A stretch of 64,000 nucleotides of DNA. Origin: Cellulomonas cellasea. Its GTDB lineage: Bacteria; Actinomycetota; Actinomycetes; Actinomycetales; Cellulomonadaceae. Location: NCBI RefSeq assembly GCF_006538745.1, contig NZ_BJLR01000007.1:42550-106549 (forward strand). Direction: 5' to 3'. Positions 1 through 10,963 of this stretch are shown here, piece after piece. The notes under the pieces are model-generated. The model saw nothing but the letters and a program-made list of their open reading frames with translations, ran no database searches and was not told the origin of the DNA. The translations under genes were made by a program, and so were the position numbers. The stretch's first letter is position 1. The number at the start of each line of letters is the position of its first letter.

Positions 1-1627
1 TGGCGACCTCGACGCGCAGACCGGCGTTGGTGCCGGGGCTCGCGGGGTTCCAGGTGTCGGGCTGACCCGTCCACTTGAGCGTCGACGGGACGGCCCAGTC
101 GGCACCGCTCGCCTTGGTGTGCGCGAGGGCCCACGGGACCCACTTGTCGAGCAGCGCCTTGGCCTTCGGGTTGCCGGACGCGTTGTAGAGCTGCGCGATG
201 CGCTCCATCGACCACACCTGCATGCCGAACCAGGAGTTCGACGGCGGGTCGTTGTAGACGGGCGCCTCCGTGTAGCCCATGCCGTAGAACGTCGACGTCC
301 CGGCCGGCGGCGTGGCGTACGCGCCGTCCCAGCTGTTCGTCGCGCCACCGGCGATGCCACCGTCCGCGGACTGCAGCCACTGGTAGAACTCGAGCTGGCG
401 CTCGAGGCTCTTGGACCAGTCGGACACGGCCGTCGCGCCCTTGGGCTTGAGCGCCGCGTCGGTCGACAGGGCCCAGGCCGCCATCGGGTTCTGGTAGCCG
501 AAGTGGTTGTGGCTCGAGCCGATGCGCCACGCCCAGCCGGCGCTGGAGTCGGTCGCGCCGCCCCACGCGTAGTACCAGGACAGCAGGTAGTGGGCGCTGT
601 CCTTGCCGGTGCCGGCCGCGCAGCTCTTCGAGGTGCAGCCGATCTTCTTGAAGTACTTGTCGAACAGCGCGTACCGCAGGTAGTCGCCCATCTTCGACGC
701 CTTGCCGACGGTGCCCGCGATGTCGGACGCCTTGCCCTGCGCGCCGGCCCACTGGTTGGCCCAGTAGATCGCGTCGATCGCGCGCGCGTCGGCGTCGGGG
801 GCGTTCGTGTACTTCCACTGCTTGGCGTACGACGCGTCCTTGGTGAACAGGTCGAGGAAGCCGTTCTTGCCGCCGAACTCGAACTCGTCGCACGACGGCT
901 GCGGGATGGTCTCGTAGACCGACTCCTGCGGGCCGCGCTGGAAGGTGTTGATGTACGACGTGCCCGCGCCGGGGCCGTTGGTGCAGCCCGCGCCCGGGGA
1001 GGCGCCGAAGCCGTAGACGTTGTCGACGTCCGCGAGCCAGTGCATGCCGTAGATGTCGTCGGTGCCGTGCGCGGCCTTGAGCTCCGCCGCGATCGGGTCG
1101 GGGCCGACCGAGACGCCCGACTCGAGCGCCGACGGGTAGTTGCTCGGGTGGTTGAACTCGCTCGCGTAGGACGCGGGCGCCGACGGCTTGTAGAACGAGT
1201 TGGTGGGCTGATCCGCGGCCTGCGGGATCATGTACCTCTCCATCGTGGCCCACGCGTCGTTGAGCGGCTTCCAGTCGCCGGTCGCCTCGCCGTAGGCGCT
1301 CTCGAGGTGGATCCAGAAGCTGTACGCCTCCGACGTGGTCTCGTGCCCGTAGTCCGGGGCCTCGACGATGAAGGTCTCGACCGAGTGGTACGGGATGCCC
1401 TGCGGGCTGAAGTAGCCGTTCGCGGGGTCCTTGATGTCCTGGTACATCTCGAGGAAGCGCTTCTGGTACTCGCCGCCCTCCTCGATCGCGGCGGGCGCGA
1501 CAGCGGGTGCGGCGGCCGCGGGCGCGGGCGACGCCAGCGCGGGCTGCATCCCGCACACGGCTACGAGCGACGACACGCCCAGGGCGGAGACCGCCCAGGC
1601 GACACGTCGTCGGGTGAGTCCTGACAT
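1..1627 (-). CDS. GH48 reducing-end cellobiohydrolase, C-terminus beyond window
   Basis: Only the first 542 residues are visible; the gene runs off the left edge. The product is an exported enzyme that would release cellobiose from cellulose chain ends. Residues 1-33 form a signal peptide with a Tat-like TRRRV start, followed by an Ala/Pro stretch to about residue 48 and then the GH48 (alpha/alpha)6 barrel. The family hallmark YGHETTSEA lies at residues 93-101, with Glu100 the expected general acid. GH48 catalytic domains are about 640 residues, so roughly 100 residues plus any linker and cellulose-binding module lie outside. The ATG at 1627 follows a GAGG-type ribosome site. A CebR/CelR-like operator lies 240 bp upstream, suggesting repression lifted by cellobiose. 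The family call is very secure; the full architecture is unknown. Confidence 0.95.
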   Translation of the reverse strand, partial: MSGLTRRRVAWAVSALGVSSLVAVCGMQPALASPAPAAAAPAVAPAAIEEGGEYQKRFLEMYQDIKDPANGYFSPQGIPYHSVETFIVEAPDYGHETTSEAYSFWIHLESAYGEATGDWKPLNDAWATMERYMIPQAADQPTNSFYKPSAPASYASEFNHPSNYPSALESGVSVGPDPIAAELKAAHGTDDIYGMHWLADVDNVYGFGASPGAGCTNGPGAGTSYINTFQRGPQESVYETIPQPSCDEFEFGGKNGFLDLFTKDASYAKQWKYTNAPDADARAIDAIYWANQWAGAQGKASDIAGTVGKASKMGDYLRYALFDKYFKKIGCTSKSCAAGTGKDSAHYLLSWYYAWGGATDSSAGWAWRIGSSHNHFGYQNPMAAWALSTDAALKPKGATAVSDWSKSLERQLEFYQWLQSADGGIAGGATNSWDGAYATPPAGTSTFYGMGYTEAPVYNDPPSNSWFGMQVWSMERIAQLYNASGNPKAKALLDKWVPWALAHTKASGADWAVPSTLKWTGQPDTWNPASPGTNAGLRVEVA

Positions 1628-1866
1628 GCGAACTTCCTCTCGTCGAAGGGCGCCGGTGAGGGTGCCCGGGACGCGGTCCCGCTGCGCCGGGAACGCCGGT
1701 GGCCCCGCCGCCGGGCCGGCCCGGTCGCGCCGTCCTGGTGCGACCGGAGGGTGGGAGGCCCGCGTCGTACCGGTCCGCGTCGCTGCGGTCCGGTCCTGCG
1801 CGTGCCGCCCTGCGTCGCCCCCGCTGCGGCAGCGGGGGCCCCGTGCGCGCCCGCCATCGGCGTCGA

Positions 1867-1880
1867 TGGGAGCGCTCCTA
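1867..1880. promoter_or_regulatory. CebR/CelR-type operator upstream of GH48
   Basis: The 14-mer TGGGAGCGCTCCTA differs at one position from the palindrome TGGGAGCGCTCCCA, known as the binding site of CelR (Thermobifida) and CebR (Streptomyces), LacI-family repressors released by cellobiose. It lies in the 469-bp gap between the GH48 gene and the divergent VOC gene, 240 bp from the GH48 start. The gap holds no other gene. Control by a CebR homologue is inferred; no such regulator gene is in this window. Confidence 0.8.
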
Positions 1881-2080
1881 CAACCTCGCGGTCACGGGCC
1901 TCCGCCCGGGGCCGTCCGCCCGACGGGGGTGTGCGGACCGGCCGCCGTCGGCGCGGTCCACACGCCCGGCGCGCGAACAGCGCCCACAGTGGCACCCGCC
2001 CTCACCGGCGACAGCCCTGTGAATCGATTCGGCGTCCTGAGGCACCAGCCGGAGCCGGCGATCGGGGTCTTGACGACTCA

Positions 2081-2095
2081 CTTGCATTTTGCAAG
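2081..2095. promoter_or_regulatory. Inverted repeat CTTGCA-TTT-TGCAAG, likely HxlR operator
   Basis: A perfect 6-3-6 inverted repeat ends one base before the VOC start codon and follows a TTGACG -35-like box at 2070-2075. It sits where a repressor would block transcription of the VOC/HxlR pair. Autoregulation by the HxlR protein encoded second in the operon is the simplest reading. Confidence 0.6.
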
Positions 2096-2096
2096 C

Positions 2097-2510
2097 ATGA
2101 ACGCCATGAGCCTCTTCATCACCTGCCCCGTCGAGAGCGTCGACCGCGCGACCGCCTTCTACACAGCCCTCGGCTGGACCCTCAACACCGAGATGTCCGA
2201 CCACAACGTGTCGTGCTTCGCGATCGCGCCCGAGCAGTACGTCATGCTCGGCAGCCGCGAGATGTACGCCCGCGTCGGCGGCGCCGAGGAGCTGGTCGGC
2301 GGCCCCGACACCCCCTCCAAGGTCACGGTCTCGTTCGACCTCGGGAGCCGCGAGGCGGTCGACGACCTCGTCGAGCGCGCCGGGGCCGCCGGCGGGCGGA
2401 TCGGCGACACCGACGACTACCCCTTCATGTACCAGCGCCAGTTCGACGACCCCGACGGCTACCACTACTCGCCGTTCTGGATGAAGCCGGACACCGATCC
2501 GACGGCATGA
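2097..2510 (+). CDS. VOC (glyoxalase/bleomycin-resistance fold) protein
   Basis: A 137-residue protein of the vicinal oxygen chelate superfamily, probably cytoplasmic. It begins with the typical 'VESVDRATAFYTALGW' helix, has a central region with PSKVTVSFDL, and ends with the FDDPDGYHYSPFW strand common in YaeR/PhnB-like members. The substrate cannot be told from sequence. ATG 2097 is preferred, with ATG 2106 in the same frame as an alternative; an inverted repeat abuts the start, so the message may be nearly leaderless. The stop codon overlaps the next start (ATGA), so it is translationally coupled to an HxlR regulator. The pair resembles many stress- or aldehyde-responsive VOC/HxlR units, but the inducer is unknown. 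Confidence 0.8.
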   Translation: MNAMSLFITCPVESVDRATAFYTALGWTLNTEMSDHNVSCFAIAPEQYVMLGSREMYARVGGAEELVGGPDTPSKVTVSFDLGSREAVDDLVERAGAAGGRIGDTDDYPFMYQRQFDDPDGYHYSPFWMKPDTDPTA

Positions 2511-2788
2511 GCGACCTCGCTGCTGCCCTCGGCGTCGTAGGGGCACGGTGGGCCCTGCTCATCGTGGAGCGGCTGCTCGACGGGCCGCAGCGCTACGGCG
2601 ACCTGCAGCGCGACCTCGGGGTGCCGACGAACATGCTCGCGACGCGCCTGCGCGAGCTCGAGGCGGCCGGCGTCCTGACCCGGCTCCCCCTCCGGCACAA
2701 CACCCGCGCCTACGCGCTGACCGAGCGTGGGCTCGCCCTGCGCGAGGCGATCGTCGAGCTCGGGCGGTGGGGCAGGGAGAACGCCTAG
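2507..2788 (+). CDS. HxlR-family winged-helix regulator
   Basis: A 93-residue DNA-binding protein. The HxlR pattern is clear: VGARWALLIVERLLDGPQRY for the first helix, then 'LQRDLGVPTNMLATRLRELEAAGVLTR' for the recognition helix and the start of the wing, followed by YALTERGLALREAI. HxlR proteins act as dimers on palindromes, often in their own promoter; the repeat at 2081-2095 fits. It overlaps the VOC gene by four bases, so both are made from one transcript. The usual N-terminal Cys before the HTH is absent here (the protein starts [12 protein letters not shown]), so redox sensing of the HypR/YodB type is not supported. Confidence 0.85.
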   Translation: MSDLAAALGVVGARWALLIVERLLDGPQRYGDLQRDLGVPTNMLATRLRELEAAGVLTRLPLRHNTRAYALTERGLALREAIVELGRWGRENA

Positions 2789-2964
2789 GTGTGTCTCCCA
2801 GCAGTCGGTGCTGGTTGCGCTGATGCTGGTGCCCAACGCCCGCGCGCGCGGTCCTGATCGTGATGGGCGCCTACGCTGTCGTCCCCTTCGCGTCAGGCGT
2901 CGTCTCGCTGCAGCGACGCAACGCCTGACGCTCTCCGTCTCGAAGGTCCCAAGGAGCCGAGGAC

Positions 2965-3528
2965 ATGGCTGCGCAGAATTTCGCCGTCACCGAGCACCTG
3001 GTGCTGCGCCCGATGGCGAGCGGCGACGCTGCGGCCCTGGCGGCGTACCGCAGCGATCCGATGCAGGCCCGCTACCAGTCGTGGGAGACGCCCTACGCAG
3101 TGGACACCGCCCAGGCGCTCACCGCCGAGATGCGCGATGTGCGGTTCGCGCAGCCCGGCTCCTGGCTCCAGGTCGCCATCGAGTCCGCCGGGCGGCTGAT
3201 CGGCGACGTCGCGGTCCGCGTCGACGGGGACGATCCCCGTCAGGCCGAGGTCGGGTTCACGCTCGCGGCTGACGCGCAGGGCCGCGGGTTCGCCACGGAG
3301 GCACTGCGCGCGGTCATCTCGCTGCTCTTCACCGAGCACGGCATGCACCGGGTCACCGCGGTCTGCGACACCCGCAACGACCGCTCCGTGGCACTGCTCG
3401 AGCGCGTCGGCATGCGCCGCGAAGCGCATCACCGGAGATCCGCGTGGTGGAAAGGCGAGTGGACTGACGAGTACGTGTACGCCGTCCTCGCCGAGGAGTG
3501 GCGGAACGAGGAGCCCGGAGGCCACTAG
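2965..3528 (+). CDS. GNAT acetyltransferase, RimJ/RimL type
   Basis: A 187-residue cytoplasmic N-acetyltransferase. It begins with the 'TEHLVLRPMASGD' entry typical of RimJ/RimL relatives, carries the acetyl-CoA loop in AADAQGRGFATEALRAV (motif A, Q/RxxGxG/A form), and ends with the motif-B pattern NDRSVALLERVGMRREAH. Such proteins acetylate N-terminal amines of ribosomal proteins, small amines or antibiotics; the substrate here cannot be inferred. The start ATG follows an AAGGAG site about eight bases upstream. It stands alone, convergent with the ABC permease gene; a strong hairpin separates them. Confidence 0.85.
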   Translation: MAAQNFAVTEHLVLRPMASGDAAALAAYRSDPMQARYQSWETPYAVDTAQALTAEMRDVRFAQPGSWLQVAIESAGRLIGDVAVRVDGDDPRQAEVGFTLAADAQGRGFATEALRAVISLLFTEHGMHRVTAVCDTRNDRSVALLERVGMRREAHHRRSAWWKGEWTDEYVYAVLAEEWRNEEPGGH

Positions 3529-3608
3529 GCGCGCGCAGCCTGCGGGTGGCGTGGCGAGCGGCGTCCGGCGATCGCGCAGACCTGGGGCGGGTGCGTGCCG
3601 GAGCACGA

Positions 3609-3640
3609 CGAGGCCCGGGCGACGGGTCGCCCGGGCCTCG
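3609..3640. terminator. Bidirectional hairpin between convergent genes
   Basis: A perfect 15-bp stem (CGAGGCCCGGGCGAC and its complement) with a two-base GG loop sits between the stop of the acetyltransferase and the stop of the facing ABC permease gene. There is no T-tract, as is usual in this G+C range. It probably serves both directions. Confidence 0.75.
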
Positions 3641-3678
3641 GGGGAACGGCTCGGCGGAGCGGCCGCCCCCGGCCCAGC

Positions 3679-4503
3679 TCAGGACCAGCGGAAGATCTTC
3701 GCGGCGACCGGCACGCCCACGAGCGTCCACGCCGCCATGACCAGCAGCTCGGTCGCGGGGAACGCCTGGCCGTACCAGCCTGCGCCCATCGCCTGCGACG
3801 CGGCCCCGACCGGCGTGTACCGGCTGATGGTCTGCACGATCTCCGGCATGAGCGGCAGCGGCATCCAGACACCGGCGAAGAACAGCGACACGAAGTACAG
3901 GAGCATCCCGACGCCGTTAGCCGAGGAGGTGTTCGGCGCGCGGGCCGCGATGAGGCACCCGACAGCCATCGTCGACGTCGCGCCGAGCACGAAGCCGAGG
4001 ACGAGCGCGAGCGGGTCGGCCGGCAGCGAGATGTCGAGGACCACGACGCCCAGCACCACGGCCAGGACCGAGGCGACGACGAGCGTCGCGACGTTGACCA
4101 GCACCTGCGCGGCGAGCACGCGCGAGCTCGGCAGCGGCGTCGTGGCGAGCCGGCGCAGCACGCCGTTGCCGCGGTACGTCGCGATCGGGGTCGGGAACGT
4201 CGAGAACCCGACGGTCGCGATCGCCAGCGCCAGGACGATCGGGGTGTAGCCCGTGATGGCCGTGATCTGGGAGAGGACCGGGTCCTTCTCGTCGAACGGC
4301 TGGTCGGCCCACGGCATGAACAGCCCGAGGACGACGAGCAGGAGTGCGGGGAACGCGAGCCCGAAGAACGCGGCCGACGGCTCCCGGAGGAACAGCAGGG
4401 CCTCGGTGCGGGTCACGCGGGCGAGCACACGCCCGCTCGTCGCGGTCGTGGGGCGCGCCGTCGGGACGGGCGCGGGGGTCGGGGTCAGCGGGGCGGCAGT
4501 CAT
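3679..4503 (-). CDS. ABC-2 type transporter permease
   Basis: A 274-residue integral membrane protein. An N-terminal Pro/Thr-rich cytoplasmic tail of about 28 residues leads to the ABC-2 pattern: an ARVTRTEALLFLREPSAAFF coupling helix, then about six membrane segments, including 'GFVLGATSTMAVGCLIAARAP' and LYFVSLFFAGVWMPLPLMPE. The latter region, with its LPLMPE signature, is typical of DrrB/NodJ-like exporters. The ATPase gene ends one base upstream (TGACATG), so the two are coupled and form an exporter of unknown substrate, perhaps a lipid or drug. Confidence 0.85.
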   Translation of the reverse strand: MTAAPLTPTPAPVPTARPTTATSGRVLARVTRTEALLFLREPSAAFFGLAFPALLLVVLGLFMPWADQPFDEKDPVLSQITAITGYTPIVLALAIATVGFSTFPTPIATYRGNGVLRRLATTPLPSSRVLAAQVLVNVATLVVASVLAVVLGVVVLDISLPADPLALVLGFVLGATSTMAVGCLIAARAPNTSSANGVGMLLYFVSLFFAGVWMPLPLMPEIVQTISRYTPVGAASQAMGAGWYGQAFPATELLVMAAWTLVGVPVAAKIFRWS

Positions 4504-4504
4504 G

Positions 4505-5479
4505 TCAGGCCTCCGTACGGGTCAGCAGGGAACGGGAGCGACGGCCGGTGGCGGCGTCGCGCGGCTTGTCCTGGCCAGTCAGGGTGAGGAAGGCGTCCTC
4601 GAGCGTGCCGCGCTCGAGCCGCACGTCGTTCGCGCGCACGCCCGCGGCCGACAGCGCGACCATGACGTCCTGCACGACCTCGGGGCCGCCACGCACCTCG
4701 TACGCGAGCCCGTCGTCGGGCCCGTCGAACCCGTGCACGCCCGGGACCCCCGCGAGGACCGCCGCGACGCCCGGCTCGGGCGAGCGGAACCGCAGCACGT
4801 GCTCCCCCGCCGACTGCGCCGCGAGCTCCGCGGGGGTGCCCGTCGCGACCACGCGGCCCGCGTCGATGAGGACGATCCGGTCGCACAGCCGCTCGGCCTC
4901 CTCCATGAGGTGCGTGACCAGCAGGATCGTCACGCCGCGGTCGCGGACCTTGCGGACCACGTCCCACGTGTCGCGCCGCGCCTGCGGGTCGAGGCCGGTC
5001 GTCAGCTCGTCGAGCACCGCGACCTGCGGGTTGCCGACGAGCGCGAGCGCGATCGACAGGCGCTGCTTCTGGCCGCCGGAGAGCGCCCGGAACTGCGCGT
5101 CGCGCCGGTCCGCGAGCCCGAGGTCGTCGAGCAGCTCGAGGGGGTCCGCGGGATCCGCGTAGAACGACGCGTACAGCTCCGCGGCCTCGCGGGCGGTGAT
5201 GCGGGCCGGCAGCTCGCTCTCCTGGAGCTGCATGCCCAGCACCTCACGCAGCGCCGCACGGTCCCTTGCCGGGTCGAGGCCGAGGACGTCGACGTGGCCG
5301 GAGTCGCGGTCGCGCAACCCGGCCAGGCACTCGACGGTCGTCGTCTTGCCGGCGCCGTTCGGGCCGAGGATGCCGACGATCTCGCCCCGGTGGACCGTGA
5401 GGCTGACGTCCTCGACGGCGAGCGTCGAGCCGTACGACTTGCGCAGGTGCTCGACCTGGATGACGGGTGTGGCGGTCAT
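4505..5479 (-). CDS. ABC transporter ATP-binding protein (DrrA-like)
   Basis: A 324-residue nucleotide-binding subunit partnering the permease directly downstream. Walker A is GPNGAGKTT at residues 39-47; the signature LSGGQKQR follows, then the Walker B region VAVLDELTTGLDP and the switch His in LLVTHLMEEAE. The normally conserved Pro after the Walker B Glu (LDEPTTGLD) is Leu here. About 90 C-terminal residues follow the core, as in DrrA-type drug and lipid exporters. ATG 5479 is chosen because GGAGGG stands eight bases before it; an in-frame codon ten residues upstream has no such site. Confidence 0.88.
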   Translation of the reverse strand: MTATPVIQVEHLRKSYGSTLAVEDVSLTVHRGEIVGILGPNGAGKTTTVECLAGLRDRDSGHVDVLGLDPARDRAALREVLGMQLQESELPARITAREAAELYASFYADPADPLELLDDLGLADRRDAQFRALSGGQKQRLSIALALVGNPQVAVLDELTTGLDPQARRDTWDVVRKVRDRGVTILLVTHLMEEAERLCDRIVLIDAGRVVATGTPAELAAQSAGEHVLRFRSPEPGVAAVLAGVPGVHGFDGPDDGLAYEVRGGPEVVQDVMVALSAAGVRANDVRLERGTLEDAFLTLTGQDKPRDAATGRRSRSLLTRTEA

Positions 5480-5690
5480 GTCGTCCCTCCGGGGGTTCGG
5501 GTGGTTCACGGGGTGCTGCGGTGCGCGCGGGGCGCGGCACCGGCCGTGCGTGGTGGTGCGGAGGCGTGCGGGCGGTGCGTCGGGGCGTGCTGAGGGTGTG
5601 CGGACCCGCGGGTGCGGCGGAGAGCCGTCCCGTGGAGGAGCGGTGAGAGGGGGGCTGCGGACGGGCCGCCGTGACGGCCCGCCCGGGGCG

Positions 5691-6467
5691 TCAGGTGGTG
5701 ACGGGGTTGAGCGCCGCCCGGCGCGCGATGCGGTGGAACGCGGCGGCCTGCGCGGCGATGACGAGCGCGCCGAGCAGCACCCGGGCGAGCACGTCGTCGC
5801 CGCCGGGGCCGAACCGCTCGATGACCCAGGCCAGGTCGAACGGCCCGGCGTCGCTGGCGAGGAGCGCGGTGACGACGAACAGGGGGCCGATGGTGAGCGG
5901 GAGCGCGAGGGTCCCCCACCACCCGCCGGCCCGGTAGTAGACGATGCCGACGAGCAGGCCGGACACCGCGCCGCTGCCGAACATGAGCAGGTAGTCCACG
6001 AACAGCCGGCTCAGGTCGACCGCCGTGCCCGACGACGTCGCCGACAGCCCGATGTCCGAGAGCGTGTGGGGCCACCCGGCCCGCTCGAAGACCACGCGCT
6101 CGAGCTGGATGAGCAGCGTCAGCACGCCCGCGTAGACGGCGGCGGTGACGCCGGAGGCGACGAGGGCGGCCGTGGCGAACGCCCGGCGGGTCATCCCTGC
6201 GGCGACGTGCGTCGGGAGGTAGGTCGTCGCGAGGATGACCGTGAGCGAGAACGGGAACCAGATCCCGCCCTGCCGGGCGAACTGCACGACGCTCGTCGTG
6301 ATCTCCCCGAACCGGTCGACCAGGAGGATCGCGAGCGTCAGGACGACGACCGCGATGCCCCAGAACCACACCGCGAGGTACAGCAGCATCGTGAGCAGGT
6401 GCCGCACGGTGCGCGCCGTCGGGGTCCGGCGGCGGACGGCCGGGCGGGCGAGGGTCGTGGTGCTCAT
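5691..6467 (-). CDS. Membrane subunit of YtrABC-like ABC exporter
   Basis: A 258-residue membrane protein with about six hydrophobic segments, beginning VRHLLTMLLYLAVWFWGIAV and including TTYLPTHVAAGMTRRAFATA, a short loop seen in permeases that pair with YtrB-type ATPases. No enzymatic motif is present. It is the third gene of a regulator-ATPase-permease operon; its ATG overlaps the ATPase stop by four bases. In Bacillus the ytr operon responds to cell-wall antibiotics; a similar envelope-stress role is only an inference. A 211-bp gap separates it from the next ABC pair, so joint transcription is possible but unproven. Confidence 0.75.
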   Translation of the reverse strand: MSTTTLARPAVRRRTPTARTVRHLLTMLLYLAVWFWGIAVVVLTLAILLVDRFGEITTSVVQFARQGGIWFPFSLTVILATTYLPTHVAAGMTRRAFATAALVASGVTAAVYAGVLTLLIQLERVVFERAGWPHTLSDIGLSATSSGTAVDLSRLFVDYLLMFGSGAVSGLLVGIVYYRAGGWWGTLALPLTIGPLFVVTALLASDAGPFDLAWVIERFGPGGDDVLARVLLGALVIAAQAAAFHRIARRAALNPVTT

Positions 6468-7468
6468 CGCGGGACCTCCGTGACGGTCGGGTCGGAGCCG
6501 GCCGCACCGGACCCGGTCAGGGACCCGGAGCGCCCGGCGGGGTCGTCGGACGGCGCGACGCGGAGGCCGGCGGTGCCGCCGGCGTCGCCGGTCGCACCCG
6601 CGCGGGCCGTGAGGTGGACGAACAGGTCCTGCACGTCGACGGGCCCGAGCTCGACGCCCAGGTCCCGGGCGCGCGCGTCGTCGTCGGCCGCCGGCGGTCC
6701 GAACAGGGTGACCTGCGCGGTCCGGCCGAGCTGCTGGCGACCGACCACGGTGCGTCCCGCGGAGAACCGCTCGACGGCGTCGGAGGGCCCGGTCACGGTG
6801 AGCCCGCGCGTGCGCAGCTCGTCGGCGGGCTCGGCCAGCAGCAGCGTGCCGTGGTCGATCACGACGACGTGCTCGAACAGCCGCTCGATCTCCTCGATGA
6901 GGTGGCTCGAGAGGACGATCGTGCGGGGGTGCTCGACGTAGTCGGTGAGCAGCGCGTCGTAGAACGCGTACCGCGAGGGCGCGTCCATGCCGAGGTACAC
7001 CTCGTCGAGCATCGTGAGCTCGGCGCGGGTCGCGAGCCCGACGACCGCCCCGAACGCGGACTTCTTGCCGCGCGAGAGCGTGTTCTGCTTGGCCTTCGGG
7101 TCGAGCTCGAACGTGTCGAGCAGCCGCTCGGCGAGCTCGCGGGAGAAGTGCGGGCGCGCCTGCTCGACGTAGTCGAGCGTCGCGCCGAGCTTCTCGTCGG
7201 CGAGCACGTCGCCGCTCTCGCGGATCAGGCACGTACCGGCCATGACGCGCTCGTTCTCCCAGGGGTCCTCGCCGTCGACGAGCGCCCGGCCCGACGTCGG
7301 GCGCCGGAACGCCGCGAGCGTCGACAGCAGGGTCGTCTTGCCCGAGCCGTTGCGGCCGAGCAGCCCGGTGATCGAGCCCGCCGGGATGTCGAGGGTGAGG
7401 CCGTCGACCGCGGTGTCGTCGCCGTAGCGCACGATCAGGTCACGGACCTGGACGCCGAAGCCGCTCAT
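6464..7468 (-). CDS. YtrB-like ABC ATPase with degenerate signature
   Basis: A 334-residue ATP-binding protein. Walker A is GRNGSGKTT (residues 38-46). The signature, at about 131-139, reads LSRGKKSAF instead of LSGGQ, and the Walker B region reads LTMLDEVYLGMD instead of the usual LDEPTxGLD. Both changes are seen in the YtrB/BcrA-like branch that pairs with GntR regulators. The switch His lies in VLSSHLIEEIE. An extended C-terminus rich in Asp/Gly/Ala (about residues 270-334) carries no recognisable domain. It overlaps both neighbours by four bases, so all three genes are translated from one message. Confidence 0.85.
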   Translation of the reverse strand: MSGFGVQVRDLIVRYGDDTAVDGLTLDIPAGSITGLLGRNGSGKTTLLSTLAAFRRPTSGRALVDGEDPWENERVMAGTCLIRESGDVLADEKLGATLDYVEQARPHFSRELAERLLDTFELDPKAKQNTLSRGKKSAFGAVVGLATRAELTMLDEVYLGMDAPSRYAFYDALLTDYVEHPRTIVLSSHLIEEIERLFEHVVVIDHGTLLLAEPADELRTRGLTVTGPSDAVERFSAGRTVVGRQQLGRTAQVTLFGPPAADDDARARDLGVELGPVDVQDLFVHLTARAGATGDAGGTAGLRVAPSDDPAGRSGSLTGSGAAGSDPTVTEVPR

Positions 7469-7872
7469 CGGGCACCGCCCTGCGCAGCGCCGCGGGTCTC
7501 GGCCTCGGAGCCGATCCGGGTGGCGCGGTCCTCGATGCGCTTGACGACGTCCGCGACCTCGATGCCGAGCACGTGCGCCTGGTCGACGAGCGGGTCGACG
7601 ACCTCGGCGAAGAACCGCTCGCGCCCGTCGGCCTGGAGCGTGCTGCGCGCGCCCGTCGCGACGAACATCCCGACGCCGCGGCGCTTGTAGAGCACGCCCT
7701 CGTCGACGAGCTCGGCGAACGCCTTCGCGGCGGTCGCGGGGTTGATGCGGTACGTCGTCGCGTACTGCGTGGTGGACATGACCTGCTCCTCCTCCTGCAG
7801 CGTCCCGTCGAGGATGCTGCTGCGGATCTGATCGGCGATCTGCAGGTAGATGGGGTCCCGGCCATCGAACAC
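7465..7872 (-). CDS. GntR-family regulator, YtrA subfamily
   Basis: A 135-residue repressor-type protein. The N-terminal winged helix shows the GntR start DPIYLQIADQIRSSILDGTL, the recognition region TTYRINPATAAKAFAELVDEG and the wing VLYKRRGVGMFV. The short, roughly 60-residue helical C-terminus is characteristic of the YtrA subfamily, which lacks a classical ligand domain. It leads the operon with the ATPase and permease and probably represses it from the inverted repeat at 7901-7926. The inducing signal is unknown; YtrA homologues respond to lipid II-binding antibiotics. Confidence 0.88.
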   Translation of the reverse strand: MFDGRDPIYLQIADQIRSSILDGTLQEEEQVMSTTQYATTYRINPATAAKAFAELVDEGVLYKRRGVGMFVATGARSTLQADGRERFFAEVVDPLVDQAHVLGIEVADVVKRIEDRATRIGSEAETRGAAQGGAR

Positions 7873-7900
7873 GGCGTCCGCCCCCTCGTCTCTGGTCTAG

Positions 7901-7926
7901 TGGTTCGTTACTGGACTAATGAACCA
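7901..7926. promoter_or_regulatory. Inverted repeat upstream of ytrA-like operon
   Basis: TGGTTCGTTA and TAATGAACCA, separated by six bases, match as an inverted repeat at nine of ten positions. The element lies 29 bp upstream of the GntR start codon, within the expected promoter, and is more A+T-rich than its surroundings. This is the usual architecture for YtrA autoregulation. Confidence 0.65.
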
Positions 7927-7982
7927 CAGGACCATGGCGGGCACAAGGGGTTCTGCCCCGACGGGCGGTCGCGGACGCACGA

Positions 7983-8010
7983 AGGCCCGGTCCATACGTG
8001 GACCGGGCCT
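7983..8010. terminator. Terminator downstream of asd
   Basis: A perfect 12-bp stem (AGGCCCGGTCCA / TGGACCGGGCCT) closed by a TACG tetraloop begins 24 bp beyond the asd stop codon. No T-tract follows, as is usual in high-G+C genomes. Confidence 0.8.
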
Positions 8011-8033
8011 CCGGGAGACGCTGGGGTGCGGGG

Positions 8034-10861
<2,828 letters not shown>

Positions 10862-10963
10862 ATGAGCAGCACGCGTTCGACGACGGGGACGGCGCGTTCC
10901 CACCTGACCGTGGACCACGAGCCGGCCGCGAGCGGCGCACGGGTCCCGGCGCTCCTGCCGTGA
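10862..10963 (+). CDS. 33-residue ORF coupled to phosphopantetheinyl transferase
   Basis: ATG 10862 follows an AGGGGGTG ribosome site, and the ORF ends in a TGA that overlaps the next gene's GTG start (GTGA). It encodes [10 protein letters not shown]...VPALLP, a hydrophilic peptide with no signal sequence, Cys pattern or known family. The ribosome site and exact coupling support translation. It could be a leader peptide that sets expression of the transferase or merely an upstream ORF; a chance ORF cannot be excluded at this G+C. Confidence 0.4.
   Translation: MSSTRSTTGTARSHLTVDHEPAASGARVPALLP

Noticed and set aside
119..1624. 501-codon plus-strand frame at the left edge
   Set aside because: Shadow of the GH48 gene, which reads cleanly on the minus strand off the window edge.
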